64,000 nt of DNA, from positions 1-64,000 of the forward strand of contig NW_019174037.1 of the NCBI RefSeq assembly GCF_001642475.1. Direction: 5' to 3'. Both the position numbers and the translations under genes were made by a program. The notes under the pieces were generated by a model. It had not been told where the DNA came from. It did no database searches and saw only the letters and a program-made list of their open reading frames with translations. The number at the start of each line of letters is the position of its first letter. Position 1 is the stretch's first letter. Source of the DNA: Fonsecaea monophora. Lineage: Eukaryota > Ascomycota > Eurotiomycetes > Chaetothyriales > Herpotrichiellaceae. Shown one piece after another: positions 20,508-31,979 of the stretch.

Positions 20508-22580
20508 ATGTCAACATCGACCAGGATCCGGAAAGCATGCGACATATGTCATCGAAGAAAGGTAGTAAACTCCAGAGGGGGATCAAATGGATAAACTGAT
20601 GGCAACCCTGTTTAGATCAAATGTGACTTTAGCTCTTGCAATCAGCCATGCAGTAATTGCAGGTTGGCAAGCCTTCCATGCAAACCGCATCAAAGAAAGC
20701 GGCCCCGATACTTGCCAACAAGCGAATCTCATCCACAGAGCCCCAGAAGTTTTACTCCGCTCAATGAAAATGGCAGATCACCGTCAACACCAGCGAAGAC
20801 TCCTCAGTCCGTGGATAATCAGACTCAAACGCCGACCAACAGGCCTAGACGGCAGTGGGAGAGTGTCGATATTGAGGTAGGTGCAGAACCTTTAGCAGAG
20901 ACAACTGAGAGAGAACCCGACGCATCGCCCGAATATGTGGCCACCACGGCAAGCCATGTCGGCAGAAGCGACTATATTGGGAGCAGTGATATCAGATTCC
21001 GAGAGGAGATGGTGCAGGGTCAAAGCGATGCCTCACGACTATCACACACAGACTCTGCGCTACTCCAACTACAAAACGCATTCGAGTTGCCCCAGAGGTC
21101 TGTACTCGCCAGTCTCGTCGACAGCTACTTCAAGTATTGTTCTCCTTGGACGCCCGTTTTGGAACCTCCGGATGTGGAGGATCTCCATGCCAATGGAACA
21201 TCTCCTCTCTTACTCAACGCCGTGCTTCTTGCTGGGAGCCGTGTGGCATCGAGTGATACTCTTTCGGCTTCTGCTGAGGAGTTTTACCGCAAAGCTAGGT
21301 TGCTATTCGTCTTGGGCCATGAAAGGGACGCGCTCGCCTCCATTATGGCTGTGACGCTGCTTCAATGGTACAATCCCACGGGTCCAGAGCATATCTCGAC
21401 TAGCACGAGTGGATTTTGGGTGCGTATCGCGGCCGGATTAGCATACCAGGTTGGACTGCACCGAGAACCTGTCACCGGCAAGGACAGGTATCTCCGCAGG
21501 AGACTATGGTGGTTAATTGTGGTAAGTCCTGCTCGTCTCAGAGCAGACTGAAGATCTGTTGATCACTCCCAGTGCCGAGACGATGTTATATCCATAGGAA
21601 CTGGTCGACCTAGGACAATTAACCTGGATGACAGCGATGTCGCTCCTCTGGCCGCCAACGACTTCTCAAGCCCAGACAGCAAGGCACGGTTGTTCTTGGC
21701 TTACTCGGGGATTATTCGTCTTCTGGCAGATCTGACCGAAAACATCCGACGCAAGACCATGACGGGAAAGATACAAACCTTTTTAGAGAATGCCCTTTAC
21801 CGCTGGATCAAGGATTTACCAGCAGAATTCCAGCTCTTCCATGGATCGCCAAAGAAGCTCAGAGCCTACAACTTTGAGGGAAGACAGCTCTTGATCCCAT
21901 ATTTTGTGTTTCTCGTAATACTTTCTCGGCATTCCGCATCGCGAAATCAGTCCATATGCATGTCGTTCGTTGCCTCCTCGTTCGTGGCCGGAATTTTCGA
22001 GGACATCTTAAACAGGGGCGAGCTCTGTCATTGCGGGCCAGTATTTACATTTTACGCGTTTGCGGCTGGTCTTGCTCAGATGCTGGCGCTACGCTACGGC
22101 TTTCTCCACGATACTGCCGAGGAATCGTTGTCTATCATACAATCATCTCTGGCGGAGCTGAAGAAGAGATGGGGATCTGCTGATGGTGCCCTGGCTGCTT
22201 TAGCCGAGATGAAGCGTCTGACTCTGAAGAGCCCCAGTCTGGGCGATACACCAGAGCCTGATATTGAGAGGCTCAAGGAGTTTGTGGATGATTTCGGCCC
22301 GGACCTATGCAAACAGTACCAACTTTCAGAACACGACAGCTTTTCCGCGCACGTTACTCACACCTCATCTTCATTATCCCATCCAAGATATACCGATATG
22401 ACACAGGGTTTTAGAGGGTCGATGAATACTCTCAACGACAGCCGAACATCTGGTCTGCAAGACCCCCGGTCCGAACACATGGACTCTCCCTTTACAGGAC
22501 CAAGCAATCTGTTCTTTGGCGACTTAGATCCTTTTTCAGGGTGGATAGACGACTTGGAACTGGGCTTGATGACTTATTGA
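20508..22580 (+). CDS. Zn2Cys6 transcription factor with fungal_trans domain
   Basis: Three exons (20508-20561, 20616-21521, 21573-22580) encode 655 residues. Exon 1 is only 18 codons, so the gene is easily miscalled. Intron 1 splits the zinc cluster: ACDICHRRK lies in exon 1 and IKCDFSSCNQPCSNC then RLASLPC in exon 2, giving Cys-X2-Cys-X6-Cys-X8-Cys-X2-Cys-X6-Cys with one extra cysteine. A basic linker (HQRKRPRY) follows. The middle homology region has SLVDSYFKYCSPWTP, LLNAVLLAGSRVASSD, ALASIMAVTLLQWYNPTG and RRLWWLIV joined over intron 2 to CRDDVISIGTGRP, typical of fungal_trans. It sits between the CoA ligase and the permease and is the obvious candidate regulator of this catabolic region. 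Confidence 0.9.
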
Positions 22581-23127
22581 TTGTTAAATATTTCTTGTTC
22601 GGTATCCACGTGCTGAAGTCTGAGAAGCCTGACGAGAGGGTTAACGATCGATACATAACAAGCCGCTACTACCTTGTACTAATGAAGTTAATGACCAGCA
22701 TGAAAGAGGCTGAGTTATTGGAGGATGGTTTAGAGGAGAATTTACCCCAGAACAACCGATATCACAGCCGTCAGGGGCCCGGGGGTATGCAGACCACCAC
22801 TCATGACGGGTGGGATGGGTGTCTGTGTAGTTTGAAAACTATCTATAGGGCAATTCGAGAATGCGAGATTACATGACGGCCTACTTGTGAGTTAGGCCAT
22901 GGAGAACCTCGCATCGATGTTTGAAATGCTTTCCCAGGAGATATATCATGTAGGATCCCTTGTTCGCCTCTGCTGATGTGATAAAATGCTTCAAGACTCA
23001 ACTCAGCAGTCGCACAAGCATAGTTCAAAAGAAAAGCATCGACTACAAAAAGCCACCTCTGACACTGTTGATCCCGGTCATTTCCGTGCTGGGTTTTCGG
23101 GCTACTAGTACTGACGGTTCGTCTCCT
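22581..23127. other. Intergenic, convergent 3' ends
   Basis: This separates the regulator and permease stop codons. No gene or repeat seen. Confidence 0.5.
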
Positions 23128-25060
23128 TTAGTCCAATCTTGGGCCATGGTACGACCTTCGGGCAAAAAGTACCCAGTTGAGTGCCGCAAATAGTGCCATA
23201 ACCCCAATCACAGCAGATGTATAATCTTACACGGAGTCAGTTGGCAAATACCGACCTGTAACTGTGGCAGACTTACTCATGTTTGAACCGCTTACCGGGA
23301 TGACAACCGGGAAATCGTAGAAGATCAAGACCACGACAGCGAAGGCGACGGTAGAGAGGTTGACAACCCAGCCAACCGGGCTGAACAGCTTGAATGGCCT
23401 GTTGATAGGCAGATACATTGAAGACCGCCTCCTATACATCAGCAGGGCAGCTGGAATTGCATACGTGGCTTGTTGCAGGATGAGACCCGTCCCGATAAAG
23501 GCATTGAAAGCCGTCGAAGATCCGAGGAAGATGAAGCCGATGATGAATACAATGGTATTGTTGGCCAGGAGCGCCCAGACTGGAACTTGCAGGGACGGAT
23601 GAACATGACCGAGAAATCTGGACCAGATCAAAGCCTCATCTCGTGCAAGTGACCACGTCAGGCGTGAAGCTGTTTGCTGAACGGCAATGAGTGCCACTGT
23701 GGCTGCTGTGAGGAGAATGGCCATGAAGATCGTGGCTGCGGTACTAGATCTGGTCGCTTGTAACCAGATCTCATAGATTGGAAACCTACGCTGCATTAGC
23801 AATCGTACTATGCACAGGGGATCATATGCGTCTCCTCACCCAGTAGGGGTACCAAGTACGGCGTCGAAGTCTGCAATACAGTATGTCATTGACACCGCGA
23901 ACATAAAACTTGTGATGAATCCAATTGTTAAGGTGCTGACGATGGCCCTCGGGACAACCTTCTCGGCCTGTTTGCACTCTTCGGCAAGATGGATTGCGCC
24001 GTCAATGCCTGCGTACATGTAATTTGGTGATACCAGTCCCGTCAGAAAGCTGATGCCAGCAGGCCAGCCGCTTTCGTTCACAAAGTTGGTCCAAACGAAC
24101 TCGCTGCTCTGCTTATGGGGTGCTCGAGCCAGGCAGGTAATGATTATCGTGACGAAACCTGTCAAGGTGATCACAACTGTCGCACGAATCAGCAAAATGC
24201 CAGTAGACAGCAGAGACCGTGACTTACATGAAACATCATTGACCCACATGGTCTTCTTCAATGAGAAGATATTGTGCATGCAAACCAGGAAATTGACGGC
24301 TTGATAAAGGAGGAAGTAATGCCAGGTTTGAGCCACGTAGCCAGGTTGATAGTGGACGACCATAGCCAGGATGACCTGCGGGACAATGATGGCGATGCCG
24401 GCTGTGGTAGCAATCCAGGCATAAGCATTGGTGATGCCGCACGCATAGCTCTATCCGCGCAATTAGCAGAGTACTAACACTTCTGGGTTCAGCAAAGCAA
24501 TGAGCACCATACCAAGAAACGACTGGCCTTTGGAGGTGCCAATATAGAAGTCCAATGATACCTGCAACAAGTTCTAGTCCCGTCCAGCTCTATAAAGGCA
24601 GCGAGACTTACTGGCCCCCAGCAGTCGGATAGACCGATGCAAGCTCTCCCATAGTTAATCCGCTGCACCCGATCATGATGAAACAAACAACGACACCATA
24701 AATGAGGGTCACAGAACCCCCTTGAGCAATTGTCAAGGCCAAAGTGGCTGCCACTCCAGCCCAACTGTTGCAGATATTCCAACCAACACAGATTGTATCA
24801 AGGGGTCCAATGTCCCTCTGGGTCTCTTGACGAAGGCCTAATGCGGAGAGTTCAACCGTTCGGAATGTTCCTTGGTGCTGAGTCTCAACTGCGGTTATAT
24901 GAGAAACTTGTCAGTCACCCATATCTGGTAGACTGCATGGAAGCAGCTATAGAAAAGCCACATGCGAGAATGGGGCTCTGTCCATACCTTGTTCAAGCCG
25001 ATCGAGGGGTTGGGTGCCGTACGCATGATTTCCGACCTTCTCTGTCTCAACGGATCTCAT
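23128..25060 (-). CDS. Amino acid/GABA-type permease, APC family
   Basis: Seven exons on the minus strand (25060-24988, 24888-24612, 24561-24513, 24450-24228, 24176-23840, 23785-23277, 23225-23128) close exactly to 521 residues. The product is a fungal plasma-membrane amino-acid or amine permease of the Uga4/GABA-permease group. Visible signatures are VGWNICNSWAGVAATLA, GLTMGELASVYPTAGGQ, YHWTSILAPPKASRFL and CKQAEKVVPRAI, with about 12 hydrophobic spans. The last exon is a 98-bp piece easily missed; it adds YTSAVIGVMALFAALNWVLF, the final membrane span, and the usual ARRSYHGP end. The neighbouring flavin amine oxidase is divergently transcribed, so uptake and deamination of the same amine is a reasonable inference. 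The transported compound is unknown. Confidence 0.9.
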
Positions 25061-25638
25061 CTTGATGGTCTGAGGCGCTACTAGTTGATAAGGACAGGGC
25101 GCAGTTGGTGAGACAAAGGTCATTCATCAAGTCCGCGTCGAAAAACATGAGCTTCCACCGCTTTAATAGACACATGGATGAACGTTTGTAGTGCAAAGAT
25201 AGAGACCTGCGGAATGGGCCCGTTGACCCTCCACCCCGGACCCCAGACTTGGCAGTCCTAAAAGGGAATGTTAAGTGAGTGCTCTAACCGCTCTAGGTAA
25301 GCGCTTCCGTGGGCTGCTCTGAGCCAAACTTTATTTTCCAGAAGGGGAAGCCCGGACGAAAGTGCATTCCCTTTGCCACTCCACTCAAACCAATGAATGC
25401 TCCAAGACGATGATATGTTTATCAGACGTCTACTTCTCAATCCATTTCACATCAAAAGGAGTAATAGAGTCCCGTTCTCTGTTGCCTAAAACGACGGGGC
25501 AGGCCGGCAGCGGAATTTCACACAGTTGCCTTCAAAACCTATTTATTTCTACGCGCCCCTGCACATGTAGAATAAATTCCCTATCTCCCAGCAAGGCCAC
25601 TTTATCAACAGTACTAGTACTATAATCAAAGAGAAAAC
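25061..25638. promoter_or_regulatory. Shared divergent promoter, permease and amine oxidase
   Basis: The 578 bp separate the divergent permease and amine oxidase starts. No distinctive operator was recognised. The minus strand holds a tRNA A-box-like segment near 25270-25300, but no matching T arm, so no tRNA is called. Confidence 0.4.
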
Positions 25639-27337
25639 ATGCACAGATCGCGAGAAGGTTGGCATTGGACCCCTGGTACGGGGCTCCAAGCTGGCATCCC
25701 AACAATTGCAGTGGTGGAACCGTCACACATGATTCGAAATCCCAAAGACTCGCTTGATGTGATTGTTATCGGCGCAGGATATACAGGGCTCACAGCGGCC
25801 AGAGACACATCAACTGCCGGTTAGTTTGGTTGAGCTGAAAGACCTCGTTCAACCAACCTTTCTTCTGCTAACCAACACACAGGCTTGAGAACACTGTTGC
25901 TAGAGGGCCGAGACAGAATTGGAGGCCGAACCTGGTCATCCGATATTGACGGATATCCTTACGAAATGGGAGGCACGTGGGTTCATTGGTTTCAGCCACA
26001 TGTCTATCGTGAACTGTCAAGATATGGGATGAAGGACCAGCTAGTGCATTCTACCGACTACAGTAAGAAGCACAATTTCTTCACCTTCAAGACAGCAGCA
26101 GGGACCAGGAACATGAGTCACGAAGAAGAGGTGAGTCCGGCGCAGGCCTCAAGTCTTTTATGCTGACTTACCCTGTCCAGGATGCTCTTTTCGCTCGGGC
26201 AATAGAGAAATTCGTCAATGTCGACGGCAACCTTGGGAGGACCATCATGCCTTTCCCTTTCAACGCATACTGGAACGAAGATGTGTTCAAGTATTCCAAC
26301 CTGTCGGTAGCAGAGAGAATAGCCCAAATAAGCCACGATCTTTCCAGCGACGAGAGGCACGCTATCGAAGCCTTTGTGCTCCTTTGCAGTGGTGGAACGA
26401 GGGAAAACTCGGCATTCCTTGACTTTCTCCGGTGGTGGGCCGCAGCCAATTACGACTACAAAACGCTTCTGGACACCATCATTGTTTTCAAGTTGAAGTG
26501 TGGTCAATCTGGCTTCGCAAGACGCTTTTTCGAGGAAGCACTGATAAGTGGCAATCTTTCATACTCTTTCAACGCGCCTGTGGCGGCGGTCGATTCCTCA
26601 AAAGGTTTGGTAGAAGTCAGGACAAAGGACGGCCAACGTTTTTTGGCGAAAAAGGTCATTTGCACGGCGCCGTTGAACGTACTCGAGAACATTGAATTCA
26701 ACCCGCCACTGGATCAAGCGAAGCGCGAGGCTGCTGCATTGAAGCATGTCAATCAATGTGTCAAGGTCCATGCAGAAGTTAAAGACCCAGAGATGAGGTC
26801 TTGGAGCGGCGTCACTTATCCTCATAATAAACTCGTTATCGGAGTGGCAGATGGCACAACCCCGGCAGGAAAAACTCACTGTGTCTTTTTTGGATGTGAT
26901 GCCAATCATATGCATGCCGATGAGGACATCGATCAGACCCTCGGGGCTATTAAGGAGTTTGGCCCTATGGAGGTTGACCGTGTTGTGAGTGTGAAATCAA
27001 CTCAGGTCCCAGGGGAAGTGAAGCTGACCAGTTCCACATAGGTATTCCACAACTGGTCTAAGGATGAATTCGCCAAGGGAGCATGGTAAGGAGAATCCCC
27101 TTGACGTGACCCAGACCATCACTGCTAACAGTGTTCAGGGTGTGGTATAGGCCAGGTATGGAGGTGCAGTACCTTGAGGCTCTCAGGAGGAGGCAGGGAT
27201 CCGTGCTGTTTGCTAACTCGGATTGGGCTGCGGGGGGATGGAGGAGTTTTATCGATGGCGCCATTCAATCGGGAACTGAAGCGGCATTGACAGTTCGACA
27301 GGAGCTGCGGCCAGTTTCGAGAACAAGTCATTTGTAG
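25639..27337 (+). CDS. Flavin-containing monoamine oxidase, PTS1-like SHL end
   Basis: Five exons (25639-25819, 25883-26130, 26181-26984, 27042-27085, 27139-27337) give 491 residues. It is a flavin amine oxidase that oxidises amines to aldehyde, ammonia and peroxide. The FAD-binding motif DVIVIGAGYTGLTAARD begins near residue 40. It is followed by EGRDRIGGRTWS and YEMGGTWVHWFQPH, and near the end FANSDWAAGGWRSFIDGA, the flavin-contacting C-terminal motif. The cysteine that binds FAD covalently in animal MAO is absent, as in fungal MAO-N. The last residues Ser-His-Leu are a PTS1-like tripeptide, consistent with a peroxisomal enzyme whose peroxide is detoxified in place. The gene is paired divergently with a permease. 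Exon 4 is only 44 bp. Confidence 0.9.
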
Positions 27338-27725
27338 CGGAGGATAAGAGGGCAGTATGAGAGTTTTCATCGCCGAAGTACAAGCATACAGTACCGTATA
27401 TGGCATGACATGTAGGTGTTAAGGTACCCTAAAATATCGAGCTCTTTTGCGTCACGATAATGTGACAGAAATTGAGGCTGTGCATAAAAGTGGCTGATCC
27501 TCGGGCCGCACGTGATTGTGGCGTAGTGGCGCAGTGCAACGAGTTCTCAGATGAAGGAATTCGCAAGAGACTCACTCCATTGCAACCTCCAGCACATCCG
27601 AATTCCTCGCCATCAAATGTTCTCCTCGTGTTCGCCTAAGCATCCACCAATCTCGCTACACAGAGTCCTGCTCACTATGGCTCCATGTCAAAGCATGGCA
27701 GTGTTCCTCGATGCCCACAGATAAA
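27338..27725. other. Intergenic between amine oxidase and second regulator
   Basis: No gene seen. A CCTCGG hexamer lies at 27499-27504. Confidence 0.4.
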
Positions 27726-29224
27726 ATGCCAAAGGAGCTTATAGGTGAGTTCGTTGTATGCTTCCGAGCCCGACATCCGTGCTAAACGACCATATAGGTT
27801 GCCACAATTGCTCGCGGCGACGCATCAAGTGCGACCAGTCCCGTCCAAAATGCAACAAGTGCTTGCGGAAGGGTCTTGACTGCCCCGGGTACGGGATCCG
27901 ATACAGATTCAATGATGGTATAGCTTCACGCGGCAGATTTACGGGCCGCACAATTCCAATCGACCAGGCCGCAAGTACTCAAGGGCCGCTGGAGCACAGG
28001 ACAACGCCGGTCCTATTGTGGCCAGATGGCACCACGACTTCAACACTCACCCAAGCCGACCCGGTGATAGAATCCCGTGGTTATGAGGACACAGAACTGC
28101 TTTCAGAAGGCGATCATAACTTGCCAACTTTGTCCGCCGACATTGCAGACATTGCAGACAGCGAGCAGCATCTATCTTTCATGAGAGCATTTACTGCGGC
28201 CTCGTCAGAGTTATTGCTCGAACCCATAGTCTGCCTTTTATGCAACTCGACACATCAGCACGGAGTCTGCCCCAATCAGGTTTCACCACCCCTCCAGCTT
28301 GTCGGTCCGCAGTATCGAGAATTATTCGCACATTTTTCATCAACAATTGCACCGGTGATGGTGGTCTTGGACGGCAAATTCAACGGCTATCGTGATCTTA
28401 TACTGCCACTTGCCTTTGAAGATCATCTTGTCAGGTCTGCAGTATGCGTCGTCGCGATGCAGCACCTCGCTTATCAACAGCCGGGATTGCAGTCTCGTGC
28501 TGAAGCAGGCTTTCAGTCGATCATCTCTGAGCTGCGCTTACGCACATCCACTCAAGCAGATCTCCTCGACATTTCCGCTTGGACCACGATAATTATCCTG
28601 TTAACCGGCGAGACCATCACTGGCGGTACCAACTTACCCTACTTGTTCAAGATCCTTCAGCACCTCGCCGCTGCGAACACAAAGGATGGCCGAAATAGCG
28701 TAATGCACTCATTCCTGATGGAGCAGACTCGTATGATGACTCTCTTTGCTCAGCCTCTCTTAGGAGAGAGCTCTGGGACTCTGACCCTGAGCACCCGACC
28801 AGCAGCGTACTTTGAGTTCATCTCCAACGCAGCTATTTTTCACCCTATGCTTGCACCCCAGATCGGTTTATATAAGTCTGCCATACATATGGCCTGCAAC
28901 ATATACTTGAAGCGTGTCACAAGCGGTCCACCTCACAGTGAGACTGTTGCGGATCTCGCTCGCCTGAAAGGACTGTGTGAACGGATTCAACCCACTACAC
29001 CAGGACATCATACGCTTGTCTGGGTCTACTTTATCGCCGCAGCGGAGAGTTCGACACTGGAACATCGCGACTTCTTCACTATGCGACTGCAAGAGGTCTT
29101 CTCGCGCACCCGATTCCATAACATCCCGACTGCACTTGCAGCGTTGCAGGAGTTCTGGAAGGTCCAATCGGAGAGAAGGTGGACTGAGATTCTACCAGAA
29201 GTCATGCCTGTCTTCATAATCTGA
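27726..29224 (+). CDS. Zn2Cys6 transcription factor
   Basis: Exon 1 (27726-27744, encoding MPKELI plus one base) joins exon 2 (27798-29224) across a 53-bp intron starting GTGAGT, giving 481 residues. The DNA-binding domain begins immediately: IGCHNCSRRRIKCDQSRPKC then NKCLRKGLDCPGYG, i.e. Cys-X2-Cys-X6-Cys-X6-Cys-X2-Cys-X6-Cys. The placement at residue 8 and the following YRFND segment are typical of a large class of small fungal regulators. The rest is a helical fungal-specific factor domain, with a patch CLLCNSTHQHGVC of unclear role. An ATG inside the intron at 27758 is also in frame with exon 2, so an alternative N-terminus (488 residues) is possible. The target genes are unknown; the amine oxidase and lactate dehydrogenase flank it. 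Confidence 0.87.
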
Positions 29225-29826
29225 CAAGGGTCAGAAGGTCTTCTACTACACCCCGCTTTGAATTCCAAGGTAGTCTGCGATAATGTGAAGAGGCTGCATC
29301 CTTACGCTGACGTCAAGTCAAATGGGCTGTCTGTCGAGGTCTCCCTCGTCGGAATTTACGCAATCACCGCCTACTCCCCCGTCATTAGGAAAATCAGTTT
29401 ACACGTGAGACTTTGCACTTCTAATCGCCCTTCGAAGTTTAGATTTTGCACCTGTGTGTGCATTCAAGGTTTCGATTATTTCTGGCATGAAAGAGTTCTA
29501 CCTGCAACTCGCCCTGTTTAAGAGCCAATGAGCGGGGCAACAGGAATCACGCAGTCTCATAGAGGCACTCCATCGTACCAAGTCTTTACCCCTCCTTGTA
29601 AACCCTGTAATGGGAGGACAAATCGACGATAGCTACGAAATCATCCCACTTCCCAAACGATATACCTTCATCTTTACAAATTTTGTACTGTGGGACCGTG
29701 TCGGGGCCTTGAGTCCTTTTTCTTCTCCCAGCCTCGTCATCTGCCACTTCCAACCTTGTCTGCCAACTTTTAGATTCAACTATACATTCGGTTAACCCCG
29801 TTGTGAATCTGATCAAATTCATCGGA
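29225..29826. other. Intergenic, upstream of lactate dehydrogenase
   Basis: No gene seen on either strand. Confidence 0.4.
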
Positions 29827-30969
29827 ATGGAGCCTACACCAATGGATCCCGAGGTGGTCACTGGCAGATCGCGTATTGCTATCCTCGGTGCTGGAAGCGT
29901 GGGCTCAGCAATAGCACTCTGCCTTATCTTGAACCCAGTTGCAAGCGAGATTCTTCTGGTTGACCCGAATACCAAACAACGAGATGCGCAAGTCAGAGAC
30001 CTCGAAGATACCACCACTTACCATGGCGCTGTTGGGTTCGTTAAATTGATGCGTGGTCCGACACTCGACTAACTAATCAATCGACAGTGGCGGCGGAGTC
30101 AGAATACGGTCTGCAACACACAGGGAGGCTGGACAATGCGATATCGTGGTCATCAGCGCGGGTGCAAAACAGAGACAAGGTAGCAATGCCATTTGCTGAG
30201 TTCCATGCGAATGTCCACTAATCATAACCTCTTCTAGGCGAATCACGGACCGATTTACTGGGTCGTAACCTCGCAATTCTGAAGTCTGCTACAGATGATA
30301 TGAAACCATTCCGCGAGGACACAGTCATTCTTCTCGTGGCAAATCCTGTGGACATACTAACCTACTTCTGCCAGAGGTTCTCCGGGCTACCTCAAGGTCA
30401 GATCATCGGCAGCGGGACTTTCCTCGACACTGCAAGACTGAGAGGCATCCTGGCTGCAAAGCTGGGAGTCGACGCAGGCAGCGTCGATGCCTATGTCCTT
30501 GGTGAACATGGAGAATCACAGATGGTATGCCGTCACGGACCAAAGATCACCTCGGTGTTGTTGAGCTGATCAGAAGCTACAGGTTGCTTGGTCTTGCGTC
30601 ACCATCGGTGCCGTGCCGCTGGATCATTGTCTGCCACCAGGAGCGTTCATTGACCGCAAGGCCGTTGCGTTGGAGACAAAAGACAAGGCGGCAAAGATCA
30701 TTGAGGCCAAAGGGGCGACAGCTTACGGCATCGGCGCTCTGAGCGCGGCTATCTGCAAATCGATTCTATTTGATCAACGAAATGTTCGTCCCATTTCTCA
30801 CTGGGTTGACCAGCTAGGATGCTGCTTGAGTTTACCGGTCGTCCTAGGACGACGGGGAATAGTCAGATCCCTCAGCATCCCCCTGAATCAAGAGGAGAGG
30901 ATGCTTCTGGTCAAGAGTGCCGACGCCTTGAAAAAGCTGATTCAAGAAGCGGAAGCGACTCAGCTGTAG
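29827..30969 (+). CDS. L-lactate dehydrogenase (NAD)
   Basis: Four exons (29827-30035, 30088-30179, 30238-30524, 30583-30969) give 324 residues, the normal LDH length. It interconverts pyruvate and L-lactate with NADH in the cytosol. The Rossmann start is IAILGAGSVGSAIAL, followed by ILLVDPN with the Asp that binds the NAD ribose. The active-site loop ISAGAKQRQGESR carries the Gln that favours pyruvate over oxaloacetate, where malate dehydrogenase has Arg. NPVDILTYF, SGTFLDTARLRG and the catalytic-histidine motif GEHGES follow. Intron 1 (52 bp, donor GTTCGT) is the least certain border and leaves a short extra glycine run. NAD-dependent LDH is uncommon in filamentous ascomycetes outside some groups, so it is a mildly unusual neighbour. 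Confidence 0.88.
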
Positions 30970-31979
30970 CGGCCAAAGATTACCGCGTCCTGCACTGACC
31001 AACTCTCACTTCCTTTGCCTGCGAGGTAATCTGCGTTTAACGCTCTGCCAGCACCAAAGAAGCCTGGAGCGTTTCGAAAAGACAAATGGAGGAGCTTCTG
31101 ACATGACAGCTTCGGTGGAGGTGTTTATGGAGCACGAAAGAGGCGGTTTGGGCAGTGTGTATCGTTCAAGGTGGATTCGTCTGAAACTGACAATATTTCC
31201 CTCACGATGCACAGAGGCCTGTCATTGTCATAATTCTCCACGGGATTGCGATGAATATTTGTATTTCGGGGTTCGTACAGGGGCGTATTGTTTTGTCCGA
31301 AGTGGTTCTGGCGGTGAAATTGGGTTATTACGGCCTTATCGAATACCTTGAAGCTAGTGCTTTGATGGTTGGATACAAGGCGCGGCGATTATTCGTGCTA
31401 CCTCCAAGCTTTTCAGTACTCATTCTTTATCTGCGTGCACAAGATGGTTAAGAAAGTAGTTCCTCAATTGATCCCAGTAAGAACGTTCTGTGCGCACTCA
31501 ACCACCACGTAGCCCTTGCGGTCTCCCCACTGCAACGCACCACACTGAAGAGTATGTGTGTGGACCGCTCTTCCAGAGGTGTTTGACTGTTCCCATAGTG
31601 TTCCAGCCCTCGCAATACCCTACACTCCTGCTTTGGCTGATCCGCCTAATGTAACCTACAAGCGTTGTAATCTCAATAACAAGAGAAAACTTTGTTCTGC
31701 CTATGTCGAAGTTTCACTCCTTGCCACCGCCTCTCTCTCGTTACCTTGGCCCTCTATTTAAGCGAAGAAAGCCACACGTTAATACCGAATGGCGTGATAT
31801 CTAACGTAGTTGCAAACGAGGGACGGTGGAGCGTGCTCTAGAACACATTGCTGGAACAAATAGTTGCGGACCATATGAAACGGAGTGTTTCCATTCGAGC
31901 TGTAGCCGATGTGGAGCATGTACCCAACTATTGCGAGCAGTTTCAACACATATCCAGTGAATGCAGCCGAGGAATGTGG
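30970..31979. other. Intergenic between LDH and UstYa-family gene
   Basis: 1.0 kb with no credible gene. The small frames at 31006-31761 lack any domain or partner exons. Confidence 0.45.

Noticed and set aside
25265..25305. tRNA A-box-like sequence on the minus strand (GCGGTTAGAGCACTCAC)
   Set aside because: No matching acceptor stem and no T loop at the right distance; probably chance or a decayed tRNA fragment.
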